From the NCBI GenBank assembly GCA_002428015.1, contig DIZW01000091.1, positions 1 through 54,571 of the forward strand: a DNA stretch of 54,571 nt, read 5' to 3'. The DNA comes from Oxalobacteraceae bacterium UBA6018. Lineage in GTDB: Bacteria; Pseudomonadota; Gammaproteobacteria; Burkholderiales; Burkholderiaceae_D. Numbering within the stretch: the first letter of the stretch is position 1; the number at the start of each line of letters is the position of its first letter. Below the pieces are notes generated by a model. It ran no database searches, had not been told where the DNA came from, and saw only the letters and a program-made list of their open reading frames with translations. Shown here piece after piece: positions 11,422-20,126 of the stretch. The position numbers and the translations under genes are program-made.

Positions 11422-11958
11422 ATGAGCTTGAACAAAGTACCATCCGGCCGTGACTTGCCGAACGACTTCAATGTGATCATTGAAATTCCGATGAATGCCG
11501 ATCCGATCAAATACGAAGTCGACAAGGAATCCGGCGCGATTTTCGTTGACCGCTTCATGGGTACCGCGATGCACTATCCATGCAACTATGGCTATGTGCC
11601 GAACACCGTGTCCGACGATGGCGACCCATGCGACGTGCTGGTCATCACCCCGTTCCCGCTGATCCCTGGCGTGGTGGTGCGTTGCCGCGCTATCGGCGTG
11701 CTGAAGATGACCGACGAAGCCGGCGGCGACGCGAAGATCCTCGCGGTGCCAGTCGACAAGATTCTGCCGATCTACAAGCACTGGCAAAAGCCGGAAGACC
11801 TGCAAGACCTGCGCTTGCAGCAGATCCAGCACTTCTTCGAGCACTACAAAGATCTGGAGCCGGGCAAGTGGGTCAAGATTGAAGGCTGGTTCGGCCCGGA
11901 AGAAGCGAAAGCGGAAATCATGAACGGCGTCGCCGCTTACAAGGCTGCCAGCGAGTAA
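11422..11958 (+). CDS. ppa: Inorganic pyrophosphatase (family I)
   Basis: This soluble enzyme hydrolyses pyrophosphate and drives biosynthetic reactions forward. The 178-residue product has the expected length for bacterial hexameric family I enzymes. The metal-binding active-site signature DGDPCDVLVITP is present, as are EIPMNADPIKYEVDKESG at the N-terminus, NYGYVPNT, and VDKILPIY. The ATG at 11422 follows AAGGAAATCCC; an upstream in-frame ATG at 11317 precedes the -10 element and is unlikely. It is probably transcribed alone, between the -10 at 11374 and the terminator at 12072. Confidence 0.97.
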   Translation: MSLNKVPSGRDLPNDFNVIIEIPMNADPIKYEVDKESGAIFVDRFMGTAMHYPCNYGYVPNTVSDDGDPCDVLVITPFPLIPGVVVRCRAIGVLKMTDEAGGDAKILAVPVDKILPIYKHWQKPEDLQDLRLQQIQHFFEHYKDLEPGKWVKIEGWFGPEEAKAEIMNGVAAYKAASE

Positions 11959-12071
11959 TTACGACAGGTAGTTGCGACACCCATGTCGCGCGCGCCGCCA
12001 TCGCTCCACTCCGCGCTGGCGGCCTAGGCGCGATAATGGGCGGCAGCAGGCGCGCGCCTGTTGTGTGAAGG

Positions 12072-12101
12072 GGCCGCCGGCATTCGCCGGTGGCCTTTTT
12101 T
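12072..12101 (+). terminator. Rho-independent terminator downstream of ppa
   Basis: A ten-pair stem (GGCCGCCGGC at 12072-12081 and GCCGGTGGCC at 12086-12095, one G-U pair) with a four-base loop ATTC is followed directly by six T residues (12096-12101). It lies 114 bases after the ppa stop. Confidence 0.93.
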
Positions 12102-12419
12102 CATTGTCACTTCGCTTTTTCGGGGGACCTCGAAAAACTAGCCAGGTCGACATTCTCGCTGCAGTGCTCACCCATACTTTCCTAAGGCTACGCGTCTCAA
12201 ACGAAACTGGCGCTACGCGAACCTGGCGGCGCTCGAACCTGGCGCCAATGAAACTGGCACCACTCGCGACAGGTTGTCGCTCTCCCTTTCCAGTCCTTGC
12301 GCCAATGCGGGCAGGGCGCCACAAGGGCAGAACGCGCGGCGCCCGCCTCGCCGACATGTCCTCATCAAGCGCGTGCCCTGCGGCCGGCCTTACGCTGCGA
12401 GGCAGCCGGACGCCAGTCG
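12102..12419. other. Gene-free stretch with a four-copy short repeat
   Basis: This region lies between the ppa terminator and the 3' end of the metalloprotease gene. No protein-like frame is visible. Four copies of the nonamer GAAMCTGGC occur at 12203, 12219, 12235 and 12250, described separately. Confidence 0.5.
12203..12258. repeat. Four phased copies of GAAMCTGGC
   Basis: The nonamer GAA(A/C)CTGGC appears at 12203-12211, 12219-12227, 12235-12243 and 12250-12258, all on the plus strand, with starts 16, 16 and 15 bases apart. The intervening bases are less conserved. Function is unknown. Confidence 0.7.
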
Positions 12420-14003
12420 CTACCAGCCAATATCTTGCAGAAGCGGAAAGGTCAGGTCGCGCGGCGGCGAGACCTCGTGCGTCAGGTCGGCATTAATCGC
12501 CGGTTCCATCAGTTGATTCGGCTTGGCTTCTACCGTGTAGTGCGACACCGACGATCCCGGCGCATACTCGGTCGGACTGTATAGGCGGATGCGGCGTGCG
12601 CGGTCGGTGCCGGCCAGGCGCTTGGGGTCGACGCCGAGGCTGGCGATGACGCCCGACGCGGTGCGCGAGCGCCGCTCCGCAGCCGCCCGTAAGGCCTGGC
12701 CGGTGGCCTGGGTCACCCGCACCGACGGGATAGTGATGCTGGGGTCGCTCCCGGACATGCCGCTCACGTCCCCAGGAGCGTTGTCGGCCATCACCATGCC
12801 GCGCGCGCCGGCGTTCTGGACGATCCTGGCCTTGGTGGCGAAGCTGCAATCGCCGCGGTCGACCAGCGCGATGTTGCCTTGGACGGCAAGTGCATTGGCC
12901 GGGCTCAAGGGGGTGCAGGCCAGGCCGGTACCGTCCGGATGGTCGACCACCGGCATGAGCTCACCGTAGACTGGCGGATTGGACAGCGGCGGGCCGAAGC
13001 TGGCGTCGCCCACATCGACGCTGCCGGCCGCTGACCCGGCCGCCGGGCCGCTGATGCCAAGCACTGGTTGCGGCGCCAGCACCTTGGGAGCCCATTCGGT
13101 GACATGGCCGCCGCTCCAGGCCAGCGCGTTGCCGCTGATCGCCGACAGGCGCCTTTCCTCATCGCTCATGTTGACCCAGGTCTTGTTGCTGCTGCTGTCG
13201 ACCATGAAGTAGTCCCACACCGCCGGACGGTTGTCGATCTGCTGACCGGTCTGGCCGTCGGTGAAGCTCTGGAAGCCCAGGCCGTGCGCAAGCTCGTGCA
13301 GCAGCACGGTGACAAGGTCGATCTGGCTGCCGTGGGCATTGTCGAGGCCGAGATAGAAGGGGGCGCCGGGAAAGCAGTCCGGGAACAAACCCAATCGGGA
13401 ATTGAAGCGCGCCTGGATGTGCGCTTCGCCAGCGGTGGCCAGGTCGGTGCCGGCCAGCTTGCTGGCCAGTGCGCCCGGATACCAGGCGTTAGGTTTGGGC
13501 GCGTTGGCGAAGCCGGCGAAAATCTCGTTGGTCCCCGCCGCGCCCAGCACGGCGCTGTTTTCGGTGCACGTAAGCGGCTCAAACGTGGCTGCCACGCGGA
13601 TCGGCACGGCGCTGGTGAGTGTGGCGCCCCACTGGTCGGCGGCATATTGGAACGCGATCAGGCGCTGGGCGCCCAAGGTGGTGCCGGTGTTGCCGCCGAC
13701 CGGCGCGGTCGGAGTCGGGTCGTTGAAACCAACGTTGGGCGCGTTGTTGTTGATCACGGTGATGGTTGCCGCGGCCATGGCGGCGGTGGCGTAGGCCAGC
13801 ATGGCGAGCGTGGACAGCACGGCGATCAGGCGCGACCCACGCGTCGGCGCACCTGCCAGCAGCGCGGACAGGCGAGCGGACGCCCAGGACACTGGCCAAG
13901 CATGTAAGCAAGCACGTAGGCAAGCACATTGCCAAGCATGTAGCCCAGCACGGCGCATGGAAGTGCGCCAGGAAGGGCGCTGCGAACGGTGATTAGCGCT
14001 CAT
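12420..14003 (-). CDS. Secreted zinc metalloprotease with protease-associated (PA) domain
   Basis: The 527-residue protein carries the zincin motif HELAHGLGF (about residue 235), where the two His and the Glu bind zinc and catalyse, and a protease-associated domain in the second half (GNIALVDRGDCSFATKARIVQNAGARG). The C-terminus (PLLQDIGW) is the usual end of this family. A signal-like hydrophobic segment (LIAVLSTLAMLAYATAAMA, about residues 58-76) is preceded by an unusual long N-terminus encoded by a 12-base repeat, so the true start may be internal, for example a GTG near residue 38. The annotated ATG at 14003 has GGGAG upstream and overlaps the previous gene by 11 bases. The substrate is unknown; context suggests exported or surface proteins. 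Confidence 0.85.
   Translation of the reverse strand: MSANHRSQRPSWRTSMRRAGLHAWQCACLRACLHAWPVSWASARLSALLAGAPTRGSRLIAVLSTLAMLAYATAAMAAATITVINNNAPNVGFNDPTPTAPVGGNTGTTLGAQRLIAFQYAADQWGATLTSAVPIRVAATFEPLTCTENSAVLGAAGTNEIFAGFANAPKPNAWYPGALASKLAGTDLATAGEAHIQARFNSRLGLFPDCFPGAPFYLGLDNAHGSQIDLVTVLLHELAHGLGFQSFTDGQTGQQIDNRPAVWDYFMVDSSSNKTWVNMSDEERRLSAISGNALAWSGGHVTEWAPKVLAPQPVLGISGPAAGSAAGSVDVGDASFGPPLSNPPVYGELMPVVDHPDGTGLACTPLSPANALAVQGNIALVDRGDCSFATKARIVQNAGARGMVMADNAPGDVSGMSGSDPSITIPSVRVTQATGQALRAAAERRSRTASGVIASLGVDPKRLAGTDRARRIRLYSPTEYAPGSSVSHYTVEAKPNQLMEPAINADLTHEVSPPRDLTFPLLQDIGW
13897..13956. repeat. Five-unit 12-base tandem repeat in the metalloprotease N-terminus
   Basis: Five consecutive 12-base units, consensus CAAGCAYGTAGG on the plus strand, start at 13897, 13909, 13921, 13933 and 13945. 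As the unit is a multiple of three, the minus-strand frame stays open and encodes a four-residue periodic Cys/His/Trp/Leu-rich stretch (QCACLRACLHAW). Confidence 0.8.
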
Positions 14004-14391
14004 GGTCTTGCTCCCTGGCCGGTTGGGCCGGCGCCGTGGCGGTACCGGCCTGGCCGGCAGCCGCGGGATTGTTCACACAATGCTCGACCAGCTTGCCGTC
14101 GGCGCCGCGCTGCACGACCGTGTACACGATGCCTCGTTCGCCCAGCTTGAGGCTGCGCGTGCCGTCGGGCCGCACCGTCGGCTGCAGCGTCTGGGGCGCC
14201 GTTTGCGCCTGCGCCTGGCCTTGCCCGGCGCGCAGTGCACGCAGTTCGTCCGCTGTCGGCGCGCGCATTTCGCCGGTCTTGGGGTCGCGCACGACCACCA
14301 TGCCGGATCGGTCCTGCGCCTGCGCGCACGGCCATCCCAACACCACGGCCGCGGCCATGGCACCCACATGTACTACCATCCTGTTTGACAT
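13993..14391 (-). CDS. Small secreted protein, probable post-PEP-CTERM-1 family
   Basis: The 132-residue protein has a signal peptide (residues about 1-25, ending CAQAQ) and a compact domain with GMVVVRDPKTGEMRAPTADELRAL near its mature start, then a segment ending in VEHCVNNPAA with one Cys. From memory this matches small proteins named for lying next to PEP-CTERM genes in Massilia and relatives (post-PEP-CTERM-1 domain); I cannot verify the family here. No enzymatic motif is visible. GGAGGAGG precedes the ATG at 14391. It lies 18 bases after the PEP-CTERM gene and overlaps the metalloprotease start by 11 bases, so the three genes form an operon. Confidence 0.75.
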   Translation of the reverse strand: MSNRMVVHVGAMAAAVVLGWPCAQAQDRSGMVVVRDPKTGEMRAPTADELRALRAGQGQAQAQTAPQTLQPTVRPDGTRSLKLGERGIVYTVVQRGADGKLVEHCVNNPAAAGQAGTATAPAQPAREQDHER

Positions 14392-14409
14392 GATGCCTCC
14401 TCCGGTAAA

Positions 14410-15057
14410 TCAGCCAGTTCGATGGCGCCGCCAGGCGCTCAGGGCGCACAGCCCGGCCAGCAGCATCAGCCAGGCAGACGGCTCGGGCACGGTGGTGACC
14501 AGCAGCGAGTCGATGCCGATGTAGTTGGAGGCGGCGGCGTCGCCGACATAGCGGAATGCGAAGCGGCCGGTGCCGGTGAAGTCAAGCGTGGCCGTGAATT
14601 GCTGCCAGGTGGTGGGAAATGGTGTGGTACCGCCCAGCGTGCCAACCAGCCGGGAAAAATCGCCGCCGTTGCCGAAGCGCACTTCGAGCGTGTCGTTGAA
14701 GCCGGGGGAACTGGCCGCGCGGCCGAAGAACGACAGGGTCGACAGCCCTTGCAGGGTGAGCTCGGGCGTGATGAGCCAATTGTCGATGAAGCCGCTGCCG
14801 TCTTGCGCGCTGAGGTAGTTGGCGGCGGCGTAGGCGCCCGGCGCCCCCTGGTAGGCGCTGAAGATGCCGGCATTGCCCTGGAACCAGTTCAGCCCGGTGG
14901 GGGTGCTGGCATTGAGCATGGTCCAGTCGCTCAGCGCGGCGATATCGTTGAACTGCTCGTCCAGGACCATCACCTGCTTGGCGGCCATGGTGACCGCAGG
15001 AAAGCTGGCCGCGAGTGCGAACAATGCCACTGCCAGCAAGTGCTTGAGTGATTTCAT
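14410..15057 (-). CDS. PEP-CTERM exported protein with choice-of-anchor-J-like domain
   Basis: The 215-residue protein has a signal peptide (MKSLKHLLAVALFALAASF..., cleaved near residue 25), a beta-sandwich with the features of choice-of-anchor J domains (LDEQFNDIAALSDWTMLN, FIDNWLITPELTLQGLSTLSF, RFAFRYVGDAAASNYIGIDSL) and a classical C-terminal sorting signal: VPEPSAW, a hydrophobic helix, then RRHRTG. Such proteins are cut and sorted by an exosortase (XrtA/EpsH type), encoded elsewhere. The start at 15057 follows GGAGGCATACCG; an upstream in-frame ATG at 15129 has no such site. First gene of an operon with the small secreted protein and the PA-domain metalloprotease. Confidence 0.9.
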   Translation of the reverse strand: MKSLKHLLAVALFALAASFPAVTMAAKQVMVLDEQFNDIAALSDWTMLNASTPTGLNWFQGNAGIFSAYQGAPGAYAAANYLSAQDGSGFIDNWLITPELTLQGLSTLSFFGRAASSPGFNDTLEVRFGNGGDFSRLVGTLGGTTPFPTTWQQFTATLDFTGTGRFAFRYVGDAAASNYIGIDSLLVTTVPEPSAWLMLLAGLCALSAWRRHRTG

Positions 15058-15179
15058 CGGTATGCCTCCATGCGGGTGCCAGAAGGATGGGGCCGCTCTC
15101 GCGCTGGCGGCGGCGAGACCATTGATCATTCAAATAATATGGCCCGCAAAATACCGAAGTTTGATCTAGATTTAGGTGC

Positions 15180-16250
15180 TCAGCGATTGTGCAGGCGGCG
15201 CAGGCGCAGCTTGCCGACGATGCCGAACGGGAAGAAGTAGATGGACAGCACGAACAGCACGCCCAACCACAGCATCCAGCGGTCTGGATGCAGGGCCTGC
15301 GCCAGCAGCGGCACGCCGGCCAGCGCTCCGGCACTTTGGGCCATCAGGCTCTTGAGGTAGTTCTGCGCGAGGATGAACAGGGTGGCGCCGACCACCGCGC
15401 CGTACATCGTGCCCATGCCGCCGATGACGACGATGAGCAGGATGTCGGTCATGACCTCGAAGCCGAGCATGGTCTTGGGACCGACGTAGCGCAGCCACAG
15501 CGCCATGAGCGCGCCGGCCAGCGCCGCCACCAGCGCGGCGATGCAGTTGGCCCAGATGCGGTAGACGACGGTGCGGTAGCCGAGCGCCTCGGCGCGGAAC
15601 TCGTTCTCGCGGATTGCCTGCAGCACGCGTCCGAACGGCGAATTGACCACCCGCAGCAGGAACAGGAACAGCAGCAGGCAGCCGAGGAATACGATGTAAT
15701 AGGTGATGACCTTGCCGTCCACGCCGCGCCAGAACCCGGCGTGTTCGAACGGGTGCGATGCGGGCGAGAGCAGCGCCGGCACGTTGAAGGTCTTGCCGTC
15801 CTCGCCGCCGGTGAAGTCCGACAGCTGCGAGGCCAGTACCGTGAACGAGGAGGCTACCGCCAGCGTGATCATGGCGTAGAAGATGGCGCGCACGCGCAGT
15901 GCGAACAGGCCCACCACCAGGGCCAGCGCGAGGGCCAGGATCAGCGCCAGCGCCAGGCCCACCAGTGCCGCGCCCCAGGTGGGGCTGGCGCTGGCCAGGC
16001 CAAGGCCGACGCCGTAGGCGCCGATCCCGAAGAACATCGTGTGCGCGAACGAGACGATGCCGGTGTACCCGAGCAGCAGGTCGTACGAGGCCACCAGCAC
16101 GATATAGATGCAGATGGTGGCGGCGGTGTTGAGCGCGCGCGCGCCGCCGGTCACGCACGGAACCAGCGCCAGGCCGAGGACAATCAGCGCCAGCGCCGCC
16201 GCCAGCGCGCGGCTGCGCGGCAGGTCGCCCGAGAATAGACGGTTGATCAT
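15180..16250 (-). CDS. livM: Branched-chain amino acid-type ABC transporter permease LivM
   Basis: The 356-residue inner-membrane protein has around ten hydrophobic helices and the LivM-type core ICIYIVLVASYDLLLGYTGIVSFAHTMFFGIGAYGVGL, plus the cytoplasmic EAA-like loop near RVLQAIRENEFRAEALGYRT that contacts the ATPase subunits, and a typical VVIGGMGTMYGAVVGA segment. It is the last of five transporter genes; GGGAGACGCG precedes the start and the gap to livH is nine bases. Members of this HAAT family carry amino acids, amides, urea or aromatic acids, so the substrate cannot be read from this subunit. Confidence 0.93.
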   Translation of the reverse strand: MINRLFSGDLPRSRALAAALALIVLGLALVPCVTGGARALNTAATICIYIVLVASYDLLLGYTGIVSFAHTMFFGIGAYGVGLGLASASPTWGAALVGLALALILALALALVVGLFALRVRAIFYAMITLAVASSFTVLASQLSDFTGGEDGKTFNVPALLSPASHPFEHAGFWRGVDGKVITYYIVFLGCLLLFLFLLRVVNSPFGRVLQAIRENEFRAEALGYRTVVYRIWANCIAALVAALAGALMALWLRYVGPKTMLGFEVMTDILLIVVIGGMGTMYGAVVGATLFILAQNYLKSLMAQSAGALAGVPLLAQALHPDRWMLWLGVLFVLSIYFFPFGIVGKLRLRRLHNR

Positions 16251-16259
16251 CGCGTCTCC

Positions 16260-17315
16260 CTAGCGGCGCGCGCCGGCGTACAGGCCGGCCGGGCGCCACA
16301 GCAGGATGCCGACCATGAGGATCAGGTTCGACACCAGCGCCAGTTTCGGCGCCAGGAAGCCGGCGTAGTTGGATAACAGGGCCATCAGCAGCGCGCCGAT
16401 GAAGCAGCCGCCCACCGATCCGAGCCCGCCGATGATCACCACGATGAAGATCGCCACCATGGTCTCGGCCCCCATCGACGCGCTTAGCACGCCCTTGTAC
16501 AGGCCGGCCAGCACCCCGCCCAGGCCAGCCAACGCGGAGCCGGCCGCGAACACGGCCACGAACAGGCGCGCGATGCGGTAACCCATGGCCTCGACCATCT
16601 CGCGGTTTTCCACGCCGGCGCGCACCAGCAGGCCGACGCGGGTGCGCTTGAGCACCAGGAACATCAGCGCGAATACCGCCAGGCCGACGGCGAGCACCAG
16701 CAGGCGGTATTTTTCGATCGCGGCGTCGCCCACCAGCAGCGGGCCTTGCAGGGTCGCCGGCAGCGTCAGCGGGATCTGATCGGCGCCCCAGATCACATCG
16801 ATCAGCTGCTCGGCCACGATCATGCCGCCCATGGTGATGAGGATCTGCTTGAGGTGCTGGCCGTAGACCGGCGCGATGATGATGCGCTCGAAGGCCCAGC
16901 CCAGCAGCCCCGTGACCAGCATCGCCAGCATCGTCGCCAGCGCCAGCGCGCCCAGGTTGCTGGCCAGCGAGTCCGCTTCCAGCGCGCCGTGCAGCGGCAG
17001 CAGGACCATGCTGGCCACGTAAGCGCCGACGGCGACGAAAGCGCCATGGCCGAAATTGAGCACGTCCATCAGGCCGAACACCAGCGTCAGTCCGCTGGCC
17101 ATAATGAAGATCATCATGCCCATCGCCAGGCCCGCGATGGTCAGGGTGGCCCAGGTCGAGACACTGCCCACCAGCGGCAGGCTGGCCAGCATCAAGGCCG
17201 GCACCAGCAGCAGCGGCGCGATGTCGCGCCGGGCGGCCGGCAGGGCCGCGGGCATGAGCGCATCACGCGGTGCTTGCGGCAGCACGGCTGCGGTGGGGGG
17301 GATATTCATCGTCAT
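16260..17315 (-). CDS. livH: Branched-chain amino acid-type ABC transporter permease LivH
   Basis: The 351-residue inner-membrane permease pairs with LivM. Hydrophobic helices are interrupted by GLMDVLNFGHGAFVAVGAYVASM (the LivH signature region), the ATPase-contacting loop RAGVENREMVEAMGYRI and VVIIGGLGSVGGCFIGALL near the C-terminus. An N-terminal extension of about 40 residues precedes the first helix. AAGGAGAACGCC precedes the ATG at 17315. It lies 15 bases downstream of livF, within one operon. Confidence 0.93.
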   Translation of the reverse strand: MTMNIPPTAAVLPQAPRDALMPAALPAARRDIAPLLLVPALMLASLPLVGSVSTWATLTIAGLAMGMMIFIMASGLTLVFGLMDVLNFGHGAFVAVGAYVASMVLLPLHGALEADSLASNLGALALATMLAMLVTGLLGWAFERIIIAPVYGQHLKQILITMGGMIVAEQLIDVIWGADQIPLTLPATLQGPLLVGDAAIEKYRLLVLAVGLAVFALMFLVLKRTRVGLLVRAGVENREMVEAMGYRIARLFVAVFAAGSALAGLGGVLAGLYKGVLSASMGAETMVAIFIVVIIGGLGSVGGCFIGALLMALLSNYAGFLAPKLALVSNLILMVGILLWRPAGLYAGARR

Positions 17316-17330
17316 GGCGTTCTCCTTGCG

Positions 17331-18065
17331 CTATTGATGGGCGCCGAGCGCGAGCCCGAGCAGGCGCTGTTGCAGGTCCACGTCGTCGGCCAGCGCGGCC
17401 ATCGGGCCGGCGTGCACGATGCGCCCGTCGTCCATGACGGCCACGGTGTCGCCCAGGCTGCGCACGACATTGAAGTTCTGCTCGACCAGCAGGATGGTGG
17501 TATTGCTCGCCTTGAGCTCGCGCAGGGCCGCGATCAGGCTCTGGACGATTGCCGGCGCCAACCCCTTGGTGGGCTCGTCGATCAGCAGCAGCTGGCGCGG
17601 CTCGACCATCGCGCGGGCGATCGCCACCATCTGCTTTTGCCCGCCCGAGAGGTTCCCGGCAGGCTGGTGCCAAAATGTGCGCAGCGCCGGGAAAAAGCCG
17701 AAGATCCACTCCACCCGCGCCATGTCGAGCGGACCGCTGCGCGCGGCCAGCAGCAGGTTTTCCCGTACCGTCAACGCGGAGAACACCGCCATCGATTCGG
17801 GCACGTAGGCGATGCCAGCCTGCGCGATGGCCGGGGTGGGCAGGGCGCCGATCTCGCGCCCGTCGAAGCGCACCGAGCCCGCGCTCGCCTTCCACAGGCC
17901 CATGATGGTGCGCAGCGTGGTGGTCTTGCCGGCGCCATTGCGGCCCAGGAGCACCGCTAGCCCGCCGCGCGGCACGGCCAGGTCGACCCCTTGCAGGATG
18001 TGGTATTCGCCGATGTGGGTGTGTACGCCTGCCAGCTCCAGCAGCACGGTGGTGGAGTCAGGCAT
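17331..18065 (-). CDS. livF: Branched-chain amino acid-type ABC transporter ATP-binding protein LivF
   Basis: The 244-residue ATPase subunit has the Walker A motif GRNGAGKTT (about residues 39-47), Q-loop region, ABC signature NLSGGQKQM, Walker B LLLIDEPTKGLAP and the switch His region (LVEQNFNVV). TKGLAP after Walker B is characteristic of LivF. Its start lies eight bases inside the end of livG, suggesting coupled translation. It powers transport with LivG, LivH and LivM. Confidence 0.95.
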   Translation of the reverse strand: MPDSTTVLLELAGVHTHIGEYHILQGVDLAVPRGGLAVLLGRNGAGKTTTLRTIMGLWKASAGSVRFDGREIGALPTPAIAQAGIAYVPESMAVFSALTVRENLLLAARSGPLDMARVEWIFGFFPALRTFWHQPAGNLSGGQKQMVAIARAMVEPRQLLLIDEPTKGLAPAIVQSLIAALRELKASNTTILLVEQNFNVVRSLGDTVAVMDDGRIVHAGPMAALADDVDLQQRLLGLALGAHQ

Positions 18066-18879
18066 GTTCGGGCACCCCCAGGTAGGCTTGCTGGACGATG
18101 GGAGCGGCCATGACTTCGGCCGGATCGCCGTCGGCCACCAGAACCCCGTTGTGCAGCACCACGATGCGGTCGGCCAGCGCGCGCACCACGTCCATCTTGT
18201 GCTCGACCAGCAGGATGGTCTTGTCGCGCTCGGCCTTGACTTGGTGGATCAGGTCCAGCACCACGGGTACCTCGTCCACGCTCATCCCGGCAGTCGGCTC
18301 GTCGAACATCAGCACCGACGGCTCGAGCGCCAGCAGGATCGCCACTTCAAGCTTGCGCTTGTCGCCGTGCGGCAGGGCCGCCACGCGCGCGCCGCGCTGG
18401 TCCGCCAGGGCGACCCGTTCCAGGTAATGCTCGGCGCGCTCGATCAGTTCCTTGTGGCCAGACCAGACCGAGAACATGTTCATGCCCAGGCGCGCGCGGC
18501 TTTGCACGGCCAGGCGCACGTTCTCGTGCACGCTCAGGTGGGGGAACAGGTTGGTCAGCTGAAAGGCGCGTCCTATCCCCATGCGGGTGCGCCGCGCCGG
18601 GCCGTAGGCGGTGATATCGAGGCCGCCCAGCAGCACTTGCCCGGCGCTGGCCGCCAGCTGGCCGGAGATCAGGTTGAAGTAGGTGGTCTTGCCGGCGCCG
18701 TTGGGGCCGACGATCACGGTCAGGCTGCCGGGGTAGAAGTCGGCGCTGACCGCGTCCACGGCCACGTGGCCGCCAAAATGGATCGATAGCGCGCGCGTCG
18801 ACAGCGACGGCGTGGCCGCGTTCGCCCTCGCTTGCGCCTGCGCCTGGGTGTCCATTTGCGTGTCCATCTGCGTGCCCAT
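18058..18879 (-). CDS. livG: Branched-chain amino acid-type ABC transporter ATP-binding protein LivG
   Basis: The 273-residue ATPase subunit shows Walker A GPNGAGKTTYFNLISG, LivG-type GIGRAFQLTNLFPHLSVHENV, a signature written ALPHGDKRKLEVA instead of the more usual LSYG or LSHG form, Walker B VLMFDEPTAGM and LLVEHKMDVV. The first 20 residues are a low-complexity run of TQMD and QA repeats before the real domain, so translation might start slightly later, though the ATG at 18879 sits one base from the end of the binding-protein gene. Part of the five-gene transporter operon. Confidence 0.94.
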   Translation of the reverse strand: MGTQMDTQMDTQAQAQARANAATPSLSTRALSIHFGGHVAVDAVSADFYPGSLTVIVGPNGAGKTTYFNLISGQLAASAGQVLLGGLDITAYGPARRTRMGIGRAFQLTNLFPHLSVHENVRLAVQSRARLGMNMFSVWSGHKELIERAEHYLERVALADQRGARVAALPHGDKRKLEVAILLALEPSVLMFDEPTAGMSVDEVPVVLDLIHQVKAERDKTILLVEHKMDVVRALADRIVVLHNGVLVADGDPAEVMAAPIVQQAYLGVPEHA

Positions 18880-18880
18880 G

Positions 18881-20083
18881 TCAGCGCCTGTTCCGGACCG
18901 GTAGCGGCAGCTCGCTGGCCGGGATCTCGCGCACCAGTTCGAGCAGATCCCACTCGTTGGCCTGCTGCTTCTTGATGCGGAACTGGTACATTGGCTGGAG
19001 CGCCTGGTGGTCCTCCTTGCGAAAGCTCATCTTGCCCTTGGGCGTGTCGAACTCCATGCCTTCCATGGCCGCCACCAGCTTCTCGCTGTCGCCGCCGCCG
19101 GCCTTGTTCAGGGCCGTGACGACCGCGCTGGCGGCGGCGAAACCGCCGGCGGTGAACATGTCGGGCGGCGCCTTGAAGCGGCGGGTGTGCTCGGCCACCA
19201 GCCAGTCGTTCATCTTGTTACGCGGGAAGCCGTAGTAGTAATAGATCGTGCCCTGGGTGCCGGCGAAGTTCTTCCAGGTCTTCATGACCGGCAGGATGTT
19301 CCCGCCCGGCGCCAGGGTGATGCCGTAGCGCTCGGGTTTCATGTCGGCCAGCTTGTTCATCGGGTTGGGGCCGGCCCAGATGATCTGCAGGATGCGCGGC
19401 GGCGGCTGGTCCTTCAAGGCGTCGAACAGGCGCTGGGCCGGCGCCGTGAAGTCGGTGGCGCCCTGGGGGGCGTACTCCTCGTGCACGACCTTGGCCTTGC
19501 TGCCGGTGGCGGCCAATGCCTCGCGGCCGGCCTTGACCGCGTCCCGGCCGAAGGCGTAGTCCTGGGCCAGGAAGCCGACGCTGCCGGCCTTGAGGGTGCT
19601 GGCGGCGGCCAGCGCGTCCTGTATCGAGCTGCGCGCGGTGCGGAAGATGTAGCGGTTCCATTTGTCGCCGGTGATGGCGTCGGCCACGGCCGGCTCGACG
19701 ATCAGCACCTTCTTGTATTCGAGCGCCACCGGCAGCATCGCGATGGCCGAGCCGGACGAGGTGGTGCCGACCGCGATATCGACCTTGTCGTCGCCGTAGG
19801 CCTCGGCCAGCAGGGTGCGGCCGAGGTCGGGCTTGCTCTGGTCGTCCTTGAGGATCACCTTGAGCTTGCGGCCGTTGATTTCCATCGTGCCGCCGGTGAG
19901 GTATTCGAGCCCCATCATGAAGCCGTTCTCGGTCTCCTTGGCGTAGGCTTCCAGCGGGCCGGTCCTGCCGGCGATGAGGGCGACCTTCAAGTCCGGGCCG
20001 GCCGCGATGGCCGCCGCAGCGAAGCTGGCGCCGTACATGGCGAGGGCGATGGATACGATGCTGGAAAGGCTGGTGTGGTGCAT
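18881..20083 (-). CDS. Periplasmic substrate-binding protein of the Liv-type transporter
   Basis: The 400-residue protein has a signal peptide (hydrophobic residues about 9-27, then GPDLKVALIAGRTGPLEAYAKET, the usual mature start of type I periplasmic binding proteins). Two-lobe fold markers such as VDIAVGTTSSGSAIAMLPVALEYKKVLIVEPAVAD and FLAQDYAFGRDAVKAG are present. It captures the ligand in the periplasm and delivers it to LivHM. AAGGAGACAGC precedes the ATG at 20083. The closest-looking relatives bind amides, aromatic acids or unknown ligands rather than leucine, but the ligand cannot be assigned from sequence. First gene of the ABC unit, 43 bases after the hydrolase gene. Confidence 0.9.
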   Translation of the reverse strand: MHHTSLSSIVSIALAMYGASFAAAAIAAGPDLKVALIAGRTGPLEAYAKETENGFMMGLEYLTGGTMEINGRKLKVILKDDQSKPDLGRTLLAEAYGDDKVDIAVGTTSSGSAIAMLPVALEYKKVLIVEPAVADAITGDKWNRYIFRTARSSIQDALAAASTLKAGSVGFLAQDYAFGRDAVKAGREALAATGSKAKVVHEEYAPQGATDFTAPAQRLFDALKDQPPPRILQIIWAGPNPMNKLADMKPERYGITLAPGGNILPVMKTWKNFAGTQGTIYYYYGFPRNKMNDWLVAEHTRRFKAPPDMFTAGGFAAASAVVTALNKAGGGDSEKLVAAMEGMEFDTPKGKMSFRKEDHQALQPMYQFRIKKQQANEWDLLELVREIPASELPLPVRNRR

Positions 20084-20126
20084 GCTGTCTCCTTGTGTGC
20101 CGCGTTGAGCGACTATTGGGAACCTG

